Source of the DNA: an uncultured Erythrobacter sp.
GTDB taxonomy: Bacteria; Pseudomonadota; Alphaproteobacteria; Sphingomonadales; Sphingomonadaceae
Assembly (NCBI GenBank): GCA_947502305.1
Contig: CANMZA010000001.1
Location: 1 to 64,000, forward strand
Direction: 5' to 3'
DNA: 64,000 nucleotides
Made by a program: the position numbers and the translations under genes. This document shows, in pieces, positions 35,006 through 44,283 of the stretch; the stretch's first letter is position 1; each line of letters begins with the position of its first letter. The notes beneath the pieces were generated by a model, which was not told the origin of the DNA, did not search any database, and saw nothing but the letters and a program-made list of their open reading frames with translations.

Positions 35006-36409
35006 TTAGGGCGCGGGGTTGCTGACTTGGTCGCTTGAATCTGCGCCTTTGGTCCCGCCTTCCTTCACGCTGCCTTCTTTCGGGTCGCCTTTGACCGTGA
35101 TCTTGATCTCTTGCAGGTTCAAAATCGCAACATAAAACCCGACCACGGCCAGCGAACTGGACCCCAAAACGGCAAAGGCCGCGCCCTTCGCCCCGTTCCA
35201 ATCAATCGCCGTCTCCAGCAGCAGCAGGGCCAAGATTGTCGGCACTGCGCGGACCAAAAACGCCGTGCCTGCGCGCCCGGCTGATACCAGCAATGATTCC
35301 AGGCTGGCCCCGACCAATTCCACCGCACCTGCAATGGCGAGGATAACCATCGCCCAGTAGAACGCGCTGAAATCTTCTTGAGCGATCACACTCAAGGCCC
35401 AGCGTCCGCCGAACAAAGCCACCAGCACCGCGATTACGCCTGCAACAACGGCGATATTGGCCATTCGCCGCGCCATAAACAGGGCGTTTTCCTGCGCGTG
35501 AACCAATTCGGGGAAGATCGCCTTGGAAACGGTTTGCGCCAAGGAAACCAGCGCCTGACCCAATTGCGCCGCCACCCGGAAACCGCCTGCAAGCGCCGCG
35601 CCGCCAAATGTGCCGACCAGCAGAATGATGACTTGCTTGCCGGCAATATTCAGACTGCCGGACATATTGGTCGACCATACAAACCGCCACGCATCGGCGT
35701 GTTTCGCCGGGATACGCCGCAGGCTGAGCGCGCTGAGATCAATCCGGTCAATCCGCGCCGCCGCAATCCACAGAGCGATGGCGACGGCCACCTCTGACGC
35801 GGCCCATGCCAGAATAAAGCCCATCACATTGGGCATAAACACCACCGCCAGCACCGCGCCCAATGCGCGGATCAGCGGCTGGACCGCCTCGGCGGCGGTA
35901 GCGGTCGCATACTTAAACCGCAGGCGCAGAAGGCCCGTTGGGGTTGTCCGGATCGACAGCAAAGAGACAACGCAATAGCCAAAGGTCAGCCACAAAAGGT
36001 CCGCTGGCAATGGCAACCAGAGCGGTATGCTGACCACCACAAGTCCAGCGGCGACTGTCCCCATCACGATCGAAAGTAGGTCGAGCGCGATTGCAAAGCC
36101 GGTCGCTTCGCACACAGCGCTGTCCTCGCAATCTGCGGCACCCGCGCCGCCATCGGACCCAGTTTCGGGCCCTGCTGCCAGCTGTGCTTCCGGCCCGCTA
36201 TCGGTCGCGCCCCAACGCACGATAAATTGCCATGTTTGGAAATTGGCCAGACCAGTGATCACCTGCCCCAGCGCCACAATGATCGCAAAGTGGCCGAAAC
36301 TCTCAATACCCAGCGTGTTGGTCGCAAGGTATAGGTAAACAAGGCTCATCACCGCGTTGAAACCGCGCCCGCCGAGCAGCCAAGCGATATTGGAAAACAG
36401 ACGTTTCAT
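35006..36409 (-). CDS. Polysaccharide/lipid flippase-like membrane protein (Wzx/MATE-like fold)
   Basis: This 467-residue protein has about 12-14 hydrophobic segments and a start (KRLFSNIAWLLGGRGFNAVMSL, ALATNTLG-like) typical of polysaccharide biosynthesis proteins that flip undecaprenyl-linked sugars. An internal cytoplasmic loop holds an unusual Gly/Ala/Asp-rich insertion near residue 90. The C-terminal tail is hydrophilic with several Lys/Glu repeats (KGDPKEGSVKEGG). I start at the ATG at 36409 rather than upstream. The gene follows a MobA-like nucleotidyltransferase on the same strand with 39 bases between; the two probably act in surface polysaccharide or lipid synthesis. Confidence 0.75.
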   Translation of the reverse strand: MKRLFSNIAWLLGGRGFNAVMSLVYLYLATNTLGIESFGHFAIIVALGQVITGLANFQTWQFIVRWGATDSGPEAQLAAGPETGSDGGAGAADCEDSAVCEATGFAIALDLLSIVMGTVAAGLVVVSIPLWLPLPADLLWLTFGYCVVSLLSIRTTPTGLLRLRFKYATATAAEAVQPLIRALGAVLAVVFMPNVMGFILAWAASEVAVAIALWIAAARIDRIDLSALSLRRIPAKHADAWRFVWSTNMSGSLNIAGKQVIILLVGTFGGAALAGGFRVAAQLGQALVSLAQTVSKAIFPELVHAQENALFMARRMANIAVVAGVIAVLVALFGGRWALSVIAQEDFSAFYWAMVILAIAGAVELVGASLESLLVSAGRAGTAFLVRAVPTILALLLLETAIDWNGAKGAAFAVLGSSSLAVVGFYVAILNLQEIKITVKGDPKEGSVKEGGTKGADSSDQVSNPAP

Positions 36410-36448
36410 GGGTGAGTGAGATCTCCGAATGCGGCGCAATTGCCGCTT

Positions 36449-37258
36449 TTATTCGGAAAGTTCTCCCTCGCGCCGTTTGAGGATTTTTTCTGTGACATCG
36501 AAAGTGCGCTGATTATCGACATCAATCGCGTAATGCCCGTCGGACAATTCAACCGGCACCAATTTGATGCCGAACCTTTTTGACACCTGCTCGAACAGTT
36601 TTTCTTTCGCGCCGTTGCCAAGGCGAAAACGGATCAGGTTCATCAGGCCAAATGCCTTGATAATGCGGCTGGGGAATTTTACAAATTGCCCGCCGCCGCG
36701 CATGATTTCCGCCGCGCCCAGCGCTTTTGGTCCGCCGATCCAATACATATTGCAGTTGGAAAAGCCGCCATCTTTAAATTCGTAAAACTTCGCTTGGCCT
36801 TGCGGATCGGCGGCCATCACGTCTTCCTTGCGCGCCAGCCCCGCCGCCGCGCCTGCATCGGTGGCCAAGCATTTGCCGATAAATTCGGCGTAACCTTCCG
36901 GCGTCACCAGACAATTGTCAGCGGTGGTGATCAGCAGCGGAAATTCCGCTCCCTCAGCCCCGGAAAACACACTATCGACAAGGTTGAATTTGCCTTCTGC
37001 AAAGGTCAAACGCCCTTCTGCGATCAGCGGCGCAATGGCCGGTAGAGCGGCGATTTCATCCGCTTCATGTGCGACGATACGAATGGCACCAACCCGGTCA
37101 CAGGCGGCGACTTGTTTCACCACACGTTCGACCATCGGAATGCCCAGCACAGGGACAACGCATTTCTGCGCCACGCCCGCATTTGCCGCGAGCGGGTCGA
37201 GCGCGCCGGAACGTTTGCCGGCCATAATCAGCGCGGTCACTTTTGTATTCTGTGTCAT
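36449..37258 (-). CDS. MobA-like NTP transferase
   Basis: This 269-residue protein has the nucleotidyltransferase signature ALIMAGKRSG at the N-terminus, with CVVPVLGIPMVERVV and a metal-binding-type ITTADNCLV. It belongs to the MobA-like fold that activates sugar phosphates, polyol phosphates or molybdopterin. Pairing with a flippase-like gene favours a role in a surface glycan or phospholipid head group rather than molybdenum cofactor. The start at the ATG 37258 is preceded by a purine-rich stretch; the open frame reaching 37507 is not used. Confidence 0.78.
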   Translation of the reverse strand: MTQNTKVTALIMAGKRSGALDPLAANAGVAQKCVVPVLGIPMVERVVKQVAACDRVGAIRIVAHEADEIAALPAIAPLIAEGRLTFAEGKFNLVDSVFSGAEGAEFPLLITTADNCLVTPEGYAEFIGKCLATDAGAAAGLARKEDVMAADPQGQAKFYEFKDGGFSNCNMYWIGGPKALGAAEIMRGGGQFVKFPSRIIKAFGLMNLIRFRLGNGAKEKLFEQVSKRFGIKLVPVELSDGHYAIDVDNQRTFDVTEKILKRREGELSE

Positions 37259-37373
37259 AGTCTGCTGCTTTAGCGCCAAACGGATTTCTGCGCAAAGCAA
37301 GTAAAGGTGCGTCTTGTGCAACTTTTTGTCGCAGACCATGACGCGGCCGGTAACACCGCCTATGCGTTGGCCC

Positions 37374-38129
37374 ATGCGTATCATCTTTTCTCGCAAAGGT
37401 TTTGACAGCAGCGCGGGCGGCGGACCGTCGCCTATCGTCATGAGCAGCGATGGATCGGCGCGCCCGATCAGCCTGCCGATACCTGATAGCAAGGGCGCAT
37501 CGCGCACGACCTATGATGATCTTGGCCTTGGCGAACACGCCGCGCATGCGAGCCGGAGTAAGCTGTCTGGCCAAAACCTTTGCCACAATGACCCGATGTT
37601 CGTGCCTGGCGCGGCGGGCGCGGGGGAGTGTTTCTTCGGACAATGCGGCGCCGCACAAACCCATTTGGAGCGCCAAGGGGTGGGCATTGGCGATGTCTTT
37701 GTGTTCTTCGGATTGTTCGCAGATAGTGAGAGCGGAGAACCGCATCACCGCATTTTCGGCTATCTGCGCGCGCAGCAGATCATCCCTTTGGCAGATGGCG
37801 CTCCGCCGGAATTGCAGGCGCTGGATCACCCGCACGCCATCGCCATGCATGCATCGAATGACGTCATCTGGCGCGGGGAAGGGCAGGTGGCGGCGCGCGC
37901 CTCTGATGCCTTGCGCCTGACGATACCGGGCGGCCCGCCGAGTATGTGGCGAAAGCCGGCATGGTTGAAACCGGGCGGCCTATCCTATCACGACCGGGCA
38001 TCACGCTGGGCAGTGCGCGGGCAATTGCAAAGCGTCGCGCGCGGTCAGGAATTCGTTGCAGATATTGGCCGCAGACAGGCGCCACGCGAATGGCTCGCGC
38101 AGGTAATCGCCGAGATTACGGCAACCTGA
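37374..38129 (+). CDS. Nmad3-like putative nucleotide-modification protein
   Basis: This 251-residue protein begins MRIIFSRKGFDSSAGGGPSP and has SLPIPDSKGA and TTYDDLGLG shortly after. That is the start I associate with the Nmad3 family (nucleotide modification associated domain 3), predicted from gene context in phages and bacteria to act with DNA or RNA base modification enzymes. No catalytic residues are established for the family as far as I know. Here it stands alone: no thymidylate synthase-like, glycosyltransferase or restriction gene lies near. Its stop directly abuts the stop of the convergent 3-hydroxyisobutyrate dehydrogenase gene. Family assignment is by recalled N-terminal motif. 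Confidence 0.68.
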   Translation: MRIIFSRKGFDSSAGGGPSPIVMSSDGSARPISLPIPDSKGASRTTYDDLGLGEHAAHASRSKLSGQNLCHNDPMFVPGAAGAGECFFGQCGAAQTHLERQGVGIGDVFVFFGLFADSESGEPHHRIFGYLRAQQIIPLADGAPPELQALDHPHAIAMHASNDVIWRGEGQVAARASDALRLTIPGGPPSMWRKPAWLKPGGLSYHDRASRWAVRGQLQSVARGQEFVADIGRRQAPREWLAQVIAEITAT

Positions 38130-38996
38130 TCAAAGCGTTTTGATAATCCCGGAGAAATCGAGCGCGCCATTGTCCTGCGCAAAGGCTTCGTAAATCTCCT
38201 GCGAATGCTTGCCCAGCGGCGTTTTCGCACCAGAAGCCTCCGCTGCCTCCATCGCCAATCGCAGATCTTTGAGCATCAAAGCCGAGGCAAAGCCGCCCTG
38301 ATAATCATTGTCTGACGGGCTTTGCGGCCCAACGCCGGGGACGGGGCAATAGCTGGTCATCGACCAACATTGTCCCGACGATACGCTGGAAATGTCATAG
38401 AATGTCTGAGCGTCGAGGCCGAGTTTATCCGCCATCGAAAATGCCTCTGCTGTGCCGATCATTTGCACCGCCAGCAGCATATTGTTGCAGATTTTCGCCG
38501 CCTGTCCGTTGCCCGCATCGCCTGCATGGATCACGGCTTTGCCCATCGCATTCAGGACTGGCTCTGCGCGGGCAAAGGCATCGCCGCTGCCGCCGACCAT
38601 AAAGGTCAGCGTCCCGCCATTTGCCGCCGCGATCCCGCCAGAAACGGGCGCGTCGACCATGTCGTATCCTGCGCCCTGCGCCGCTGCGATCACGTCGCGC
38701 GCGGTCGCAACATCAATGGTCGAACAATCGAGCAGCACCGCGCCTGCTGGTGTAGAGGGCAGAACGTCGCTTTCATAAACCGCTTTCACAATCGCCCCAT
38801 TTGGCAACATGGAAACGACGGCCTCGGCATCGGCGCAGGCTTCAGAAGCGCTGGTGAAGGTTTTGCACTCGGCCTCTTTCGCAGCGGCCAGCGCGTCTGC
38901 GCTAAGGTCAAAAGCGCGCACATCATGGCCCGCCTTCACAAGGTTGGCGGCCATCCCGCCGCCCATATTGCCCAGTCCGATAAAGGCGATTTTCAT
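38130..38996 (-). CDS. mmsB: 3-hydroxyisobutyrate dehydrogenase
   Basis: This 288-residue NAD-dependent enzyme oxidises 3-hydroxyisobutyrate to methylmalonate semialdehyde in valine degradation. It has the Rossmann start IAFIGLGNMGGGMAANL, the family DAPVSGGIAAANGGTL and the catalytic Lys in GNGQAAKICNNM. I use the ATG at 38996. It is the last gene of a four-gene minus-strand valine operon. Confidence 0.94.
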   Translation of the reverse strand: MKIAFIGLGNMGGGMAANLVKAGHDVRAFDLSADALAAAKEAECKTFTSASEACADAEAVVSMLPNGAIVKAVYESDVLPSTPAGAVLLDCSTIDVATARDVIAAAQGAGYDMVDAPVSGGIAAANGGTLTFMVGGSGDAFARAEPVLNAMGKAVIHAGDAGNGQAAKICNNMLLAVQMIGTAEAFSMADKLGLDAQTFYDISSVSSGQCWSMTSYCPVPGVGPQSPSDNDYQGGFASALMLKDLRLAMEAAEASGAKTPLGKHSQEIYEAFAQDNGALDFSGIIKTL

Positions 38997-39045
38997 GTGA
39001 TATTCCTCTTCCTTAGGCTCGTTCACGCGGTGTCTTGGACGAAGG

Positions 39046-39852
39046 TTAGCGCCCTTTCCAAACGCCTTCACGCTTCTCGATAAAGGCGGCCATGCCCTCT
39101 TTCTTATCCTCACTCGCGGTGAGAATTTGGAAGATGCGGCGTTCTACGATCAGGCCTTGGTCCAGCGTCATTTCAAACGCTGAATTGACCATTTCTTTGT
39201 TCGCAATGGTTGCCATCGGGGGCATTCCCGCGATCACGCTGGCGGTTTTGATTGCCTCGCCAATCAGGTCCGCTTGCGGCACAAAGCGAGCGATCAAGTT
39301 GGAACGCTCCGCCTCTTCTGCGCCCATCATCCGGCCCGTCAGACACATTTCCATCGATTTCGATTTGCCAATCGCGCGGGTCAAACGCTGCGATCCGCCC
39401 ATGCCGGGGGCCACGCCGAGTTTAATCTCTGGCTGACCAAATTTGGCATTGTCGGACGCGATGATGAAATCGGCCATCATCGCCAATTCGCACCCGCCGC
39501 CCAAGGCGAAGCCGTTCACCGCAGCGATCCAAGGCTTGCGGGTCTTCTTCACAATCTCGCTGGTCCAAGGCGAGAAGAAGTCGTCGAGATAGAAATCTGC
39601 CGCGGCTTTGTCCGACATTTCCTTAATGTCCGCGCCCGCTGCAAACGCTTTCTCACCCGACCCGGTCAGGATCGCGCAGAGCTGGCTGTCATCGGCTTGA
39701 TAAGCGGCGAAGGCTTGGATCAATTCTTCCAGAACAACCGAGTTTAAGGCGTTCAAAGCCTTGGGCCGGTTGATCGTCAGCAAAGTGACACCTTTTGCGC
39801 CCTGCGCGTCGGTCTGCGCGGTGATGGTTTCGTAGGCGGTGTTGTCTGTCAT
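39046..39852 (-). CDS. Enoyl-CoA hydratase
   Basis: This 268-residue crotonase-fold protein has the oxyanion-hole segments AFAAGADIKEM and ALGGGCELAMMADF, and the catalytic Glu pair in FGQPEIKLGV and PGMGGSQRLTR. In this operon it most likely hydrates methacrylyl-CoA. It starts at the ATG at 39852, which overlaps the stop of the upstream hydrolase gene (ATGA). Confidence 0.93.
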   Translation of the reverse strand: MTDNTAYETITAQTDAQGAKGVTLLTINRPKALNALNSVVLEELIQAFAAYQADDSQLCAILTGSGEKAFAAGADIKEMSDKAAADFYLDDFFSPWTSEIVKKTRKPWIAAVNGFALGGGCELAMMADFIIASDNAKFGQPEIKLGVAPGMGGSQRLTRAIGKSKSMEMCLTGRMMGAEEAERSNLIARFVPQADLIGEAIKTASVIAGMPPMATIANKEMVNSAFEMTLDQGLIVERRIFQILTASEDKKEGMAAFIEKREGVWKGR

Positions 39853-40922
39853 TTCAGCGGTTTCCATTCTTCATCGGCAGGCAGCGGAGCAAAAATGCTG
39901 TCGATCAGCTCGCCGCTTACTTCAGCCGGAGTTGGCGGGTCCCATTTCGGGTCGTTCGTTTTATCGGTGATCACGGCGCGGACACCCTCGGCGAAATCGG
40001 GACGATTCAAGACGCGCGACGCGATCCGGTATTCCATCACCATATTGTCTGCAAAGGTAGGCAGATCAGTGCTTGTCGCCAGCTGGCGCAGCGCGACTTT
40101 GCATGTTTGTGGGCTTTTAGTGCCGAGCGTGTCGCGCTCTTTCACGGCCCATTCGTCACCCTCTTCGATAGCCGTTTCGAGGCTGGCGAGGATGTCTTCA
40201 TAATCGTCAGAGGCGAAATGTTTCGCAATCTTCAGCGCATTGGCCTCAATCCGAGCATCGGGCGGCGTACCAACCGGTTCGGACAGGATGCCGGAAATAC
40301 GCTCCGGTCGCTCGATAATGCGGGCCTTAAGATCATCAAGCATTTCGCTGGGAACGTAATGCGTGGCAAGGCCCGTCCACAGCGCCTCTGCCCCGTCAAG
40401 CCGCGCGCCGGTCAGCGCGAGGAATTGTCCAAGCCGCCCGCCCATGCGCGACAGATACCATCCGCCGCCAACATCGGGAAATAGGCCGATCCCGGTTTCG
40501 GGCATGGCAAAACGGGTGTTTTCGGTTGCCACGCGGAATTTGGCGGGTTGAGAAATGCCGACCCCGCCGCCCATCGTGATCCCATCCATAAATGCGACCA
40601 CGGGCTTGGGATAGGTGAACAGCTGATGGTTTAATTGATATTCGTCATGGAAGAATTTGCGGCCAGAAACGCCGCCATCATTCAGCGCAGAATCGCGCAA
40701 AAATGCGATATCGCCGCCGGCGCAAAAGCCGCGCGTGCCTTCCGCATGATCGATTATGATCGCTTCGACCGCGTCGTCTTTTTCCCACGCGGTCAATGCT
40801 GCGCTCATGGCGTGACACATCGGCAAGGTCAGCGCGTGCAGCGCCTTGGGCCGGTTGAGCGAAATATGGCCGATCGGGCCATTGGTGCGGATGATTACGT
40901 CTTGAGTGATGGGGTCTGTCAT
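39849..40922 (-). CDS. 3-hydroxyisobutyryl-CoA hydrolase
   Basis: This 357-residue crotonase-superfamily protein is longer than hydratases and has the hydrolase-type pattern RGFCAGGDIAFLRD, DGITMGGGVGISQPAKFRVA and MPETGIGLFPDVGGG. It frees 3-hydroxyisobutyrate from CoA in valine breakdown. It lies between the acyl-CoA dehydrogenase and hydratase genes in the same operon, with a four-base overlap downstream. Confidence 0.93.
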   Translation of the reverse strand: MTDPITQDVIIRTNGPIGHISLNRPKALHALTLPMCHAMSAALTAWEKDDAVEAIIIDHAEGTRGFCAGGDIAFLRDSALNDGGVSGRKFFHDEYQLNHQLFTYPKPVVAFMDGITMGGGVGISQPAKFRVATENTRFAMPETGIGLFPDVGGGWYLSRMGGRLGQFLALTGARLDGAEALWTGLATHYVPSEMLDDLKARIIERPERISGILSEPVGTPPDARIEANALKIAKHFASDDYEDILASLETAIEEGDEWAVKERDTLGTKSPQTCKVALRQLATSTDLPTFADNMVMEYRIASRVLNRPDFAEGVRAVITDKTNDPKWDPPTPAEVSGELIDSIFAPLPADEEWKPLK

Positions 40923-40993
40923 ATTTCTTCCCTGCCCGCATGGATGGGGCGTAGTTCTGGGCGTGTTGGCGCTGAAATCTGCTGCTGCGACCT

Positions 40994-42139
40994 TTACTGC
41001 CTCAGCAGATCGCGGCCAACGATCATGCGCATCACTTGATTGGTGCCTTCCAAAATTGAATGGACCCGCAAATCGCGCCAGAACCGTTCAATCGGATAAT
41101 CACGCAGATAGCCGTAACCGCCGAACAATTGCAGCGCGTCATTGACGATTTTACTGCCATTATCGGTCGCCAGCCGTTTTGCCATGGCGGAAAAGCGCGA
41201 TTTGTCCGGCGCGTTTTCGGTGACTTTGACCGCCGCCAAATAGAGCAGCGCGCGCGCCGCCTCCAGATCGGTGGCCATATCGGCGAGCATGAATTGCGTG
41301 TTTTGAAAATCGGCGATCTGGGTATCAAATTGCTTGCGGTCTTTGGTGTAGGCAATCGCTTCATCGAGGCAGCGTTGCGCGCCGCCCAGCGAACATGCGC
41401 CAATATTCAAACGTCCGCCATCCAGCCCCATCATGGCAAAGCGGAACCCTTCGCCTTCATCGCCGACGCGGTTTGCAACGGGCACGCGGGCGTCTTCAAA
41501 GATCACTTGCGCGGTGGGTGATGCGTTCCAGCCCAGCTTTTTCTCTGGCGCGCCGAAGCTGACGCCGGGTGTGTTTTTGTCGATCACGAGGCATGTGATG
41601 CCCTTAGTCTTATGCTCGCCGGTGCGCACCATCGTGACATAGATGTCGTTGACGCCGCCACCGGAGATGAATTGTTTGGTGCCGTTCAAAACATAATGGT
41701 CACCGTCCAGCACCGCATTGGTCTTCAGCCCCGCCGCGTCCGAACCGCTGCCCGGTTCGGTCAGGCAATAACTGGCGATTTTATCCATCGTGATGAGATC
41801 AGGCAGATAGCGCTCTTTAATCTCGCTTCCGCCGAATTGGTCGATCATCCATGCGGCCATATTGTGGATTGAGATAAAGGCAGACGTGGTGGGACAGCCA
41901 TAGGCCATCGCCTCCATAATCAGCGCAGCCTCTAACCGGCCAAGCCCGATGCCGCCTGATTCTTCGGAAACATAAATCGCGCCAAAGCCAAGCTCAGCGG
42001 TCTGTCTGATCGTCTCCAGCGGGAAGATGTGTTTCTCATCCCATTCCCCGGCATGCGGAGTGATGTTGTCGGCGGTGAACCGCTGGGCCATTTCTTGAAT
42101 GGCGAGCTGGTCTTCGGTGAGGGAGAATTGTCCTTGCAT
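40994..42139 (-). CDS. Acyl-CoA dehydrogenase, probably isobutyryl-CoA specific
   Basis: This 381-residue FAD enzyme has the family segments CLTEPGSGSDAAGLKT, VLNGTKQFISGG and LFGGYGYLRDYPIERFWRD, with the catalytic Glu expected in ILEGTNQVMR near the end. Being first in an operon with the hydrolase, hydratase and 3-hydroxyisobutyrate dehydrogenase, it most likely oxidises isobutyryl-CoA to methacrylyl-CoA. Short-chain acyl-CoA specificity cannot be proven from sequence alone. Confidence 0.92.
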   Translation of the reverse strand: MQGQFSLTEDQLAIQEMAQRFTADNITPHAGEWDEKHIFPLETIRQTAELGFGAIYVSEESGGIGLGRLEAALIMEAMAYGCPTTSAFISIHNMAAWMIDQFGGSEIKERYLPDLITMDKIASYCLTEPGSGSDAAGLKTNAVLDGDHYVLNGTKQFISGGGVNDIYVTMVRTGEHKTKGITCLVIDKNTPGVSFGAPEKKLGWNASPTAQVIFEDARVPVANRVGDEGEGFRFAMMGLDGGRLNIGACSLGGAQRCLDEAIAYTKDRKQFDTQIADFQNTQFMLADMATDLEAARALLYLAAVKVTENAPDKSRFSAMAKRLATDNGSKIVNDALQLFGGYGYLRDYPIERFWRDLRVHSILEGTNQVMRMIVGRDLLRQ

Positions 42140-42299
42140 AACGCCCTATTTAGCCCCTGCGCGGCGCGGATAAAAGGGCATCTTTCCTGCTTTGTTTGAT
42201 AGGGGAGAGATAGTGCCCGATAAGGGCGTATTCGGTTAGCAATCGATGTTTCTTCAGAAATTATGTAACCCAACCGCCGCCGACTGCGTATGATTAGGT

Positions 42300-42731
42300 A
42301 TGACCAAGACAAAGCCTCCGCAGGCTGCGCGCCTTTTGCTGATTTACAACGCCGATAGCGGCATCATCAATGCGTTGATGCATGCGGTGCATAAGCAAGT
42401 CTCGCCCGAGACCTATCCCTGCTCCTTATGCGCGATCACCTATGGCGCGGTGTCGATGCATGGCGAATGGCGGCGGTTTTTGGATGATCTGCCGATGGAG
42501 GTAGTGATCCACCACAAGGATGATTTTGAAGCGGCCTATCCAGGCCACTCGATCCCGCTACCCGCGATTGTGCTTGCCGATAGGGCCGGCAATTTGCGCG
42601 AAGTGGTCCCGGCGGCCCAATTGGATGCGACCGCGGATACGCTTGAATTGATGAGCCGTGTTGAGACAAATTTGGCGGCTGAGAATAGCCAACAGGCCGT
42701 CCACCGGACCGATGCGATCATGGGGGCGTAA
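42300..42731 (+). CDS. Conserved hypothetical with a CxxC motif
   Basis: This 143-residue soluble protein is not assigned to a family. It begins with a possible beta strand (RLLLIYNADSG), has a CSLC pair near residue 41 in YPCSLCAITYGAV, and a later strand PAIVLADRAGNLREVV. The pattern suggests a thioredoxin-like fold with CxxC, but this is speculative. It stands alone on the plus strand between the divergent acyl-CoA dehydrogenase gene and the convergent ridA. No function is proposed. Confidence 0.7.
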   Translation: MTKTKPPQAARLLLIYNADSGIINALMHAVHKQVSPETYPCSLCAITYGAVSMHGEWRRFLDDLPMEVVIHHKDDFEAAYPGHSIPLPAIVLADRAGNLREVVPAAQLDATADTLELMSRVETNLAAENSQQAVHRTDAIMGA

Positions 42732-42749
42732 TCTTCGCAGATTGGCGCT

Positions 42750-43130
42750 TTATTCGATCAGCGCCTCTGCCTCGATTTCAACTTTCCATTCTGCCCGGCA
42801 TAGCCACGCGGCACCAACCATGGTTGCCGCTGGTTTTGCGCTACCAAAGAATCGCGCATGGACGGCGCCCACCGCATCTTGATCACTCGGGTCCGTTAAA
42901 AACATTCGGGTGCGCACGACATCTTTTGCGGATCCGCCCAATTCCTCAATCGCCGCAACAATAATGGCCAGGCATCTTTCTGCTTGCGGGGCGACGCCGC
43001 CTGGTGTGGTGGATCCGTCCGGTTCGACCGGACCGGTGCCCGCGACGATTATCCTGTTGCCATCCCTAACCGCCCGGCAAAACCCAAATTGATCCTCAAA
43101 CGGTGATCCTGATGTGGCGCGCATTCTCAT
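42750..43130 (-). CDS. RidA/YjgF-family protein
   Basis: This 126-residue protein has the RidA fold. Segments seen are FCRAVRDGNRIIVAGTGPV, ERCLAIIVAAIEELGGSAKDVVRTRMFLTD-type middle and a C-terminal VEIEAEALIE. The usual active-site Arg is in the DVVRTRMF region. RidA proteins hydrolyse reactive enamine/imine intermediates of amino acid metabolism; members outside the archetypal group have varied roles. I choose ATG 43130, seven bases after AGGA. It lies last in the operon headed by mmsA. Confidence 0.9.
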   Translation of the reverse strand: MRMRATSGSPFEDQFGFCRAVRDGNRIIVAGTGPVEPDGSTTPGGVAPQAERCLAIIVAAIEELGGSAKDVVRTRMFLTDPSDQDAVGAVHARFFGSAKPAATMVGAAWLCRAEWKVEIEAEALIE

Positions 43131-43151
43131 GATCATATCCTGTTTTTCAGC

Positions 43152-43682
43152 CTACAGCGCCCGGCATTCATCACCTTGAGCCGCCTTGGCCGCTGCGACA
43201 TATTCCTCTTCAGTCGGGGCCAAACGGCGGATCAGGATAATGCCTTTTTGCGATGGCGAATGGGTGACGTCTTCGGCTTCGGTTACGGGCGCGTAGGGGG
43301 TGCCGCCAGCGGGCCGCAGCAGCACCGTTTCTTGCGCCTCGACATTGCCGCGGATTGTGCGGAAATTGTTGGTTTGCGCATCGAAGAATGACAGCGACGA
43401 ATAGCCGCTGAATTGCCCCATCGCGACCCGTACACCGTTCGGTGCGGAGCTCAGATCAAACCGGCATGCTGAATAGGCAAGGTCGGGGGAGGGGCGCACG
43501 ACGCTTTGTGTTTCGGCGGTCATGCGCGGGGCCAAGTTAAAGCCGTGGAGCGGCGTGCCGCGCTGCCCCAGCATGGTATAGGCGCGGTCCATTATGAAAG
43601 TGGGCGCATAATGCAAAATGCCGAAATGCGCCGCGGCCCCTAATAATGCCGCAAGAGTGAGGGGGGCGAATGTGCTCCTCAT
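43152..43682 (-). CDS. DUF1254-like protein
   Basis: This 176-residue protein has an N-terminal hydrophobic segment (signal anchor or signal peptide) and a core with RPSPDLAYSACRFDLS and VAMGQFSGYSSLSFFDAQTNNF, which matches the N-terminal pattern of DUF1254. It pairs with the DUF1214 gene upstream by an ATGA overlap; the two domains often occur together or fused. Function is unknown. Confidence 0.72.
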   Translation of the reverse strand: MRSTFAPLTLAALLGAAAHFGILHYAPTFIMDRAYTMLGQRGTPLHGFNLAPRMTAETQSVVRPSPDLAYSACRFDLSSAPNGVRVAMGQFSGYSSLSFFDAQTNNFRTIRGNVEAQETVLLRPAGGTPYAPVTEAEDVTHSPSQKGIILIRRLAPTEEEYVAAAKAAQGDECRAL

Positions 43683-44278
43683 GCTGGGTCTCCGCCGCAT
43701 TCAAGCCGCTCAACACGCGGCGCATTGATCATCTCTACCGGACTTTCCAGAACGCCGTCATCGGGGACATAGAGCCGGAATGTGAGATCAAAATCGCCGC
43801 CCGCTTTGCTCGAAATCCACCCTTCTGCGCCGCTTGGACGCTGGGGCGAAATTATCGCCGACCAGGGCCCGTCACCTGCGCGGCTGGCATCGAAGCTGAG
43901 CGCGTCGTCAGTGTTGGACGGGAGGAAATTACTCTCATTATAGAGTGTCACGGACCACCAGCGCGCCGGCATTTTTGCGCCGCTGATCCGGTAAGTGCAA
44001 TCTTCGGTGAACGCTCGGCCGCTATCATCGGTGAGCCGGGTGAAATACACCGCCTCTGTATTGGCGAGGGCCAGCAAGCCATGCCGCGCAATCCGCGCCC
44101 GGAAATAGGGGCTCGCTTCGGCTGATCCCATCGCAAAATCGCCATGCCAGCCATTCACTTCGATCGGACCGCCAGTGCGGCGATCACCGGGCAACAGGCC
44201 AGACATCGCCAATGCTGAATAGGCACCAATGCCAATCCCGATCAGCGCAAACCCCAACCAGATGAATAGGCGTTTCAA
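43679..44278 (-). CDS. DUF1214-like protein
   Basis: This 199-residue protein has one N-terminal membrane segment and the DUF1214 pattern: CTYRISGAKMPARWWSVTLY, then NESNFLPSN and FDLTFRLYVPDD. It is the partner of the downstream DUF1254 protein. Both are probably exported to the periplasm. Function is not known; it lies in the mmsA operon but no metabolic link is evident. Confidence 0.78.
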   Translation of the reverse strand: MKRLFIWLGFALIGIGIGAYSALAMSGLLPGDRRTGGPIEVNGWHGDFAMGSAEASPYFRARIARHGLLALANTEAVYFTRLTDDSGRAFTEDCTYRISGAKMPARWWSVTLYNESNFLPSNTDDALSFDASRAGDGPWSAIISPQRPSGAEGWISSKAGGDFDLTFRLYVPDDGVLESPVEMINAPRVERLECGGDPA

Positions 44279-44283
44279 GCTGC

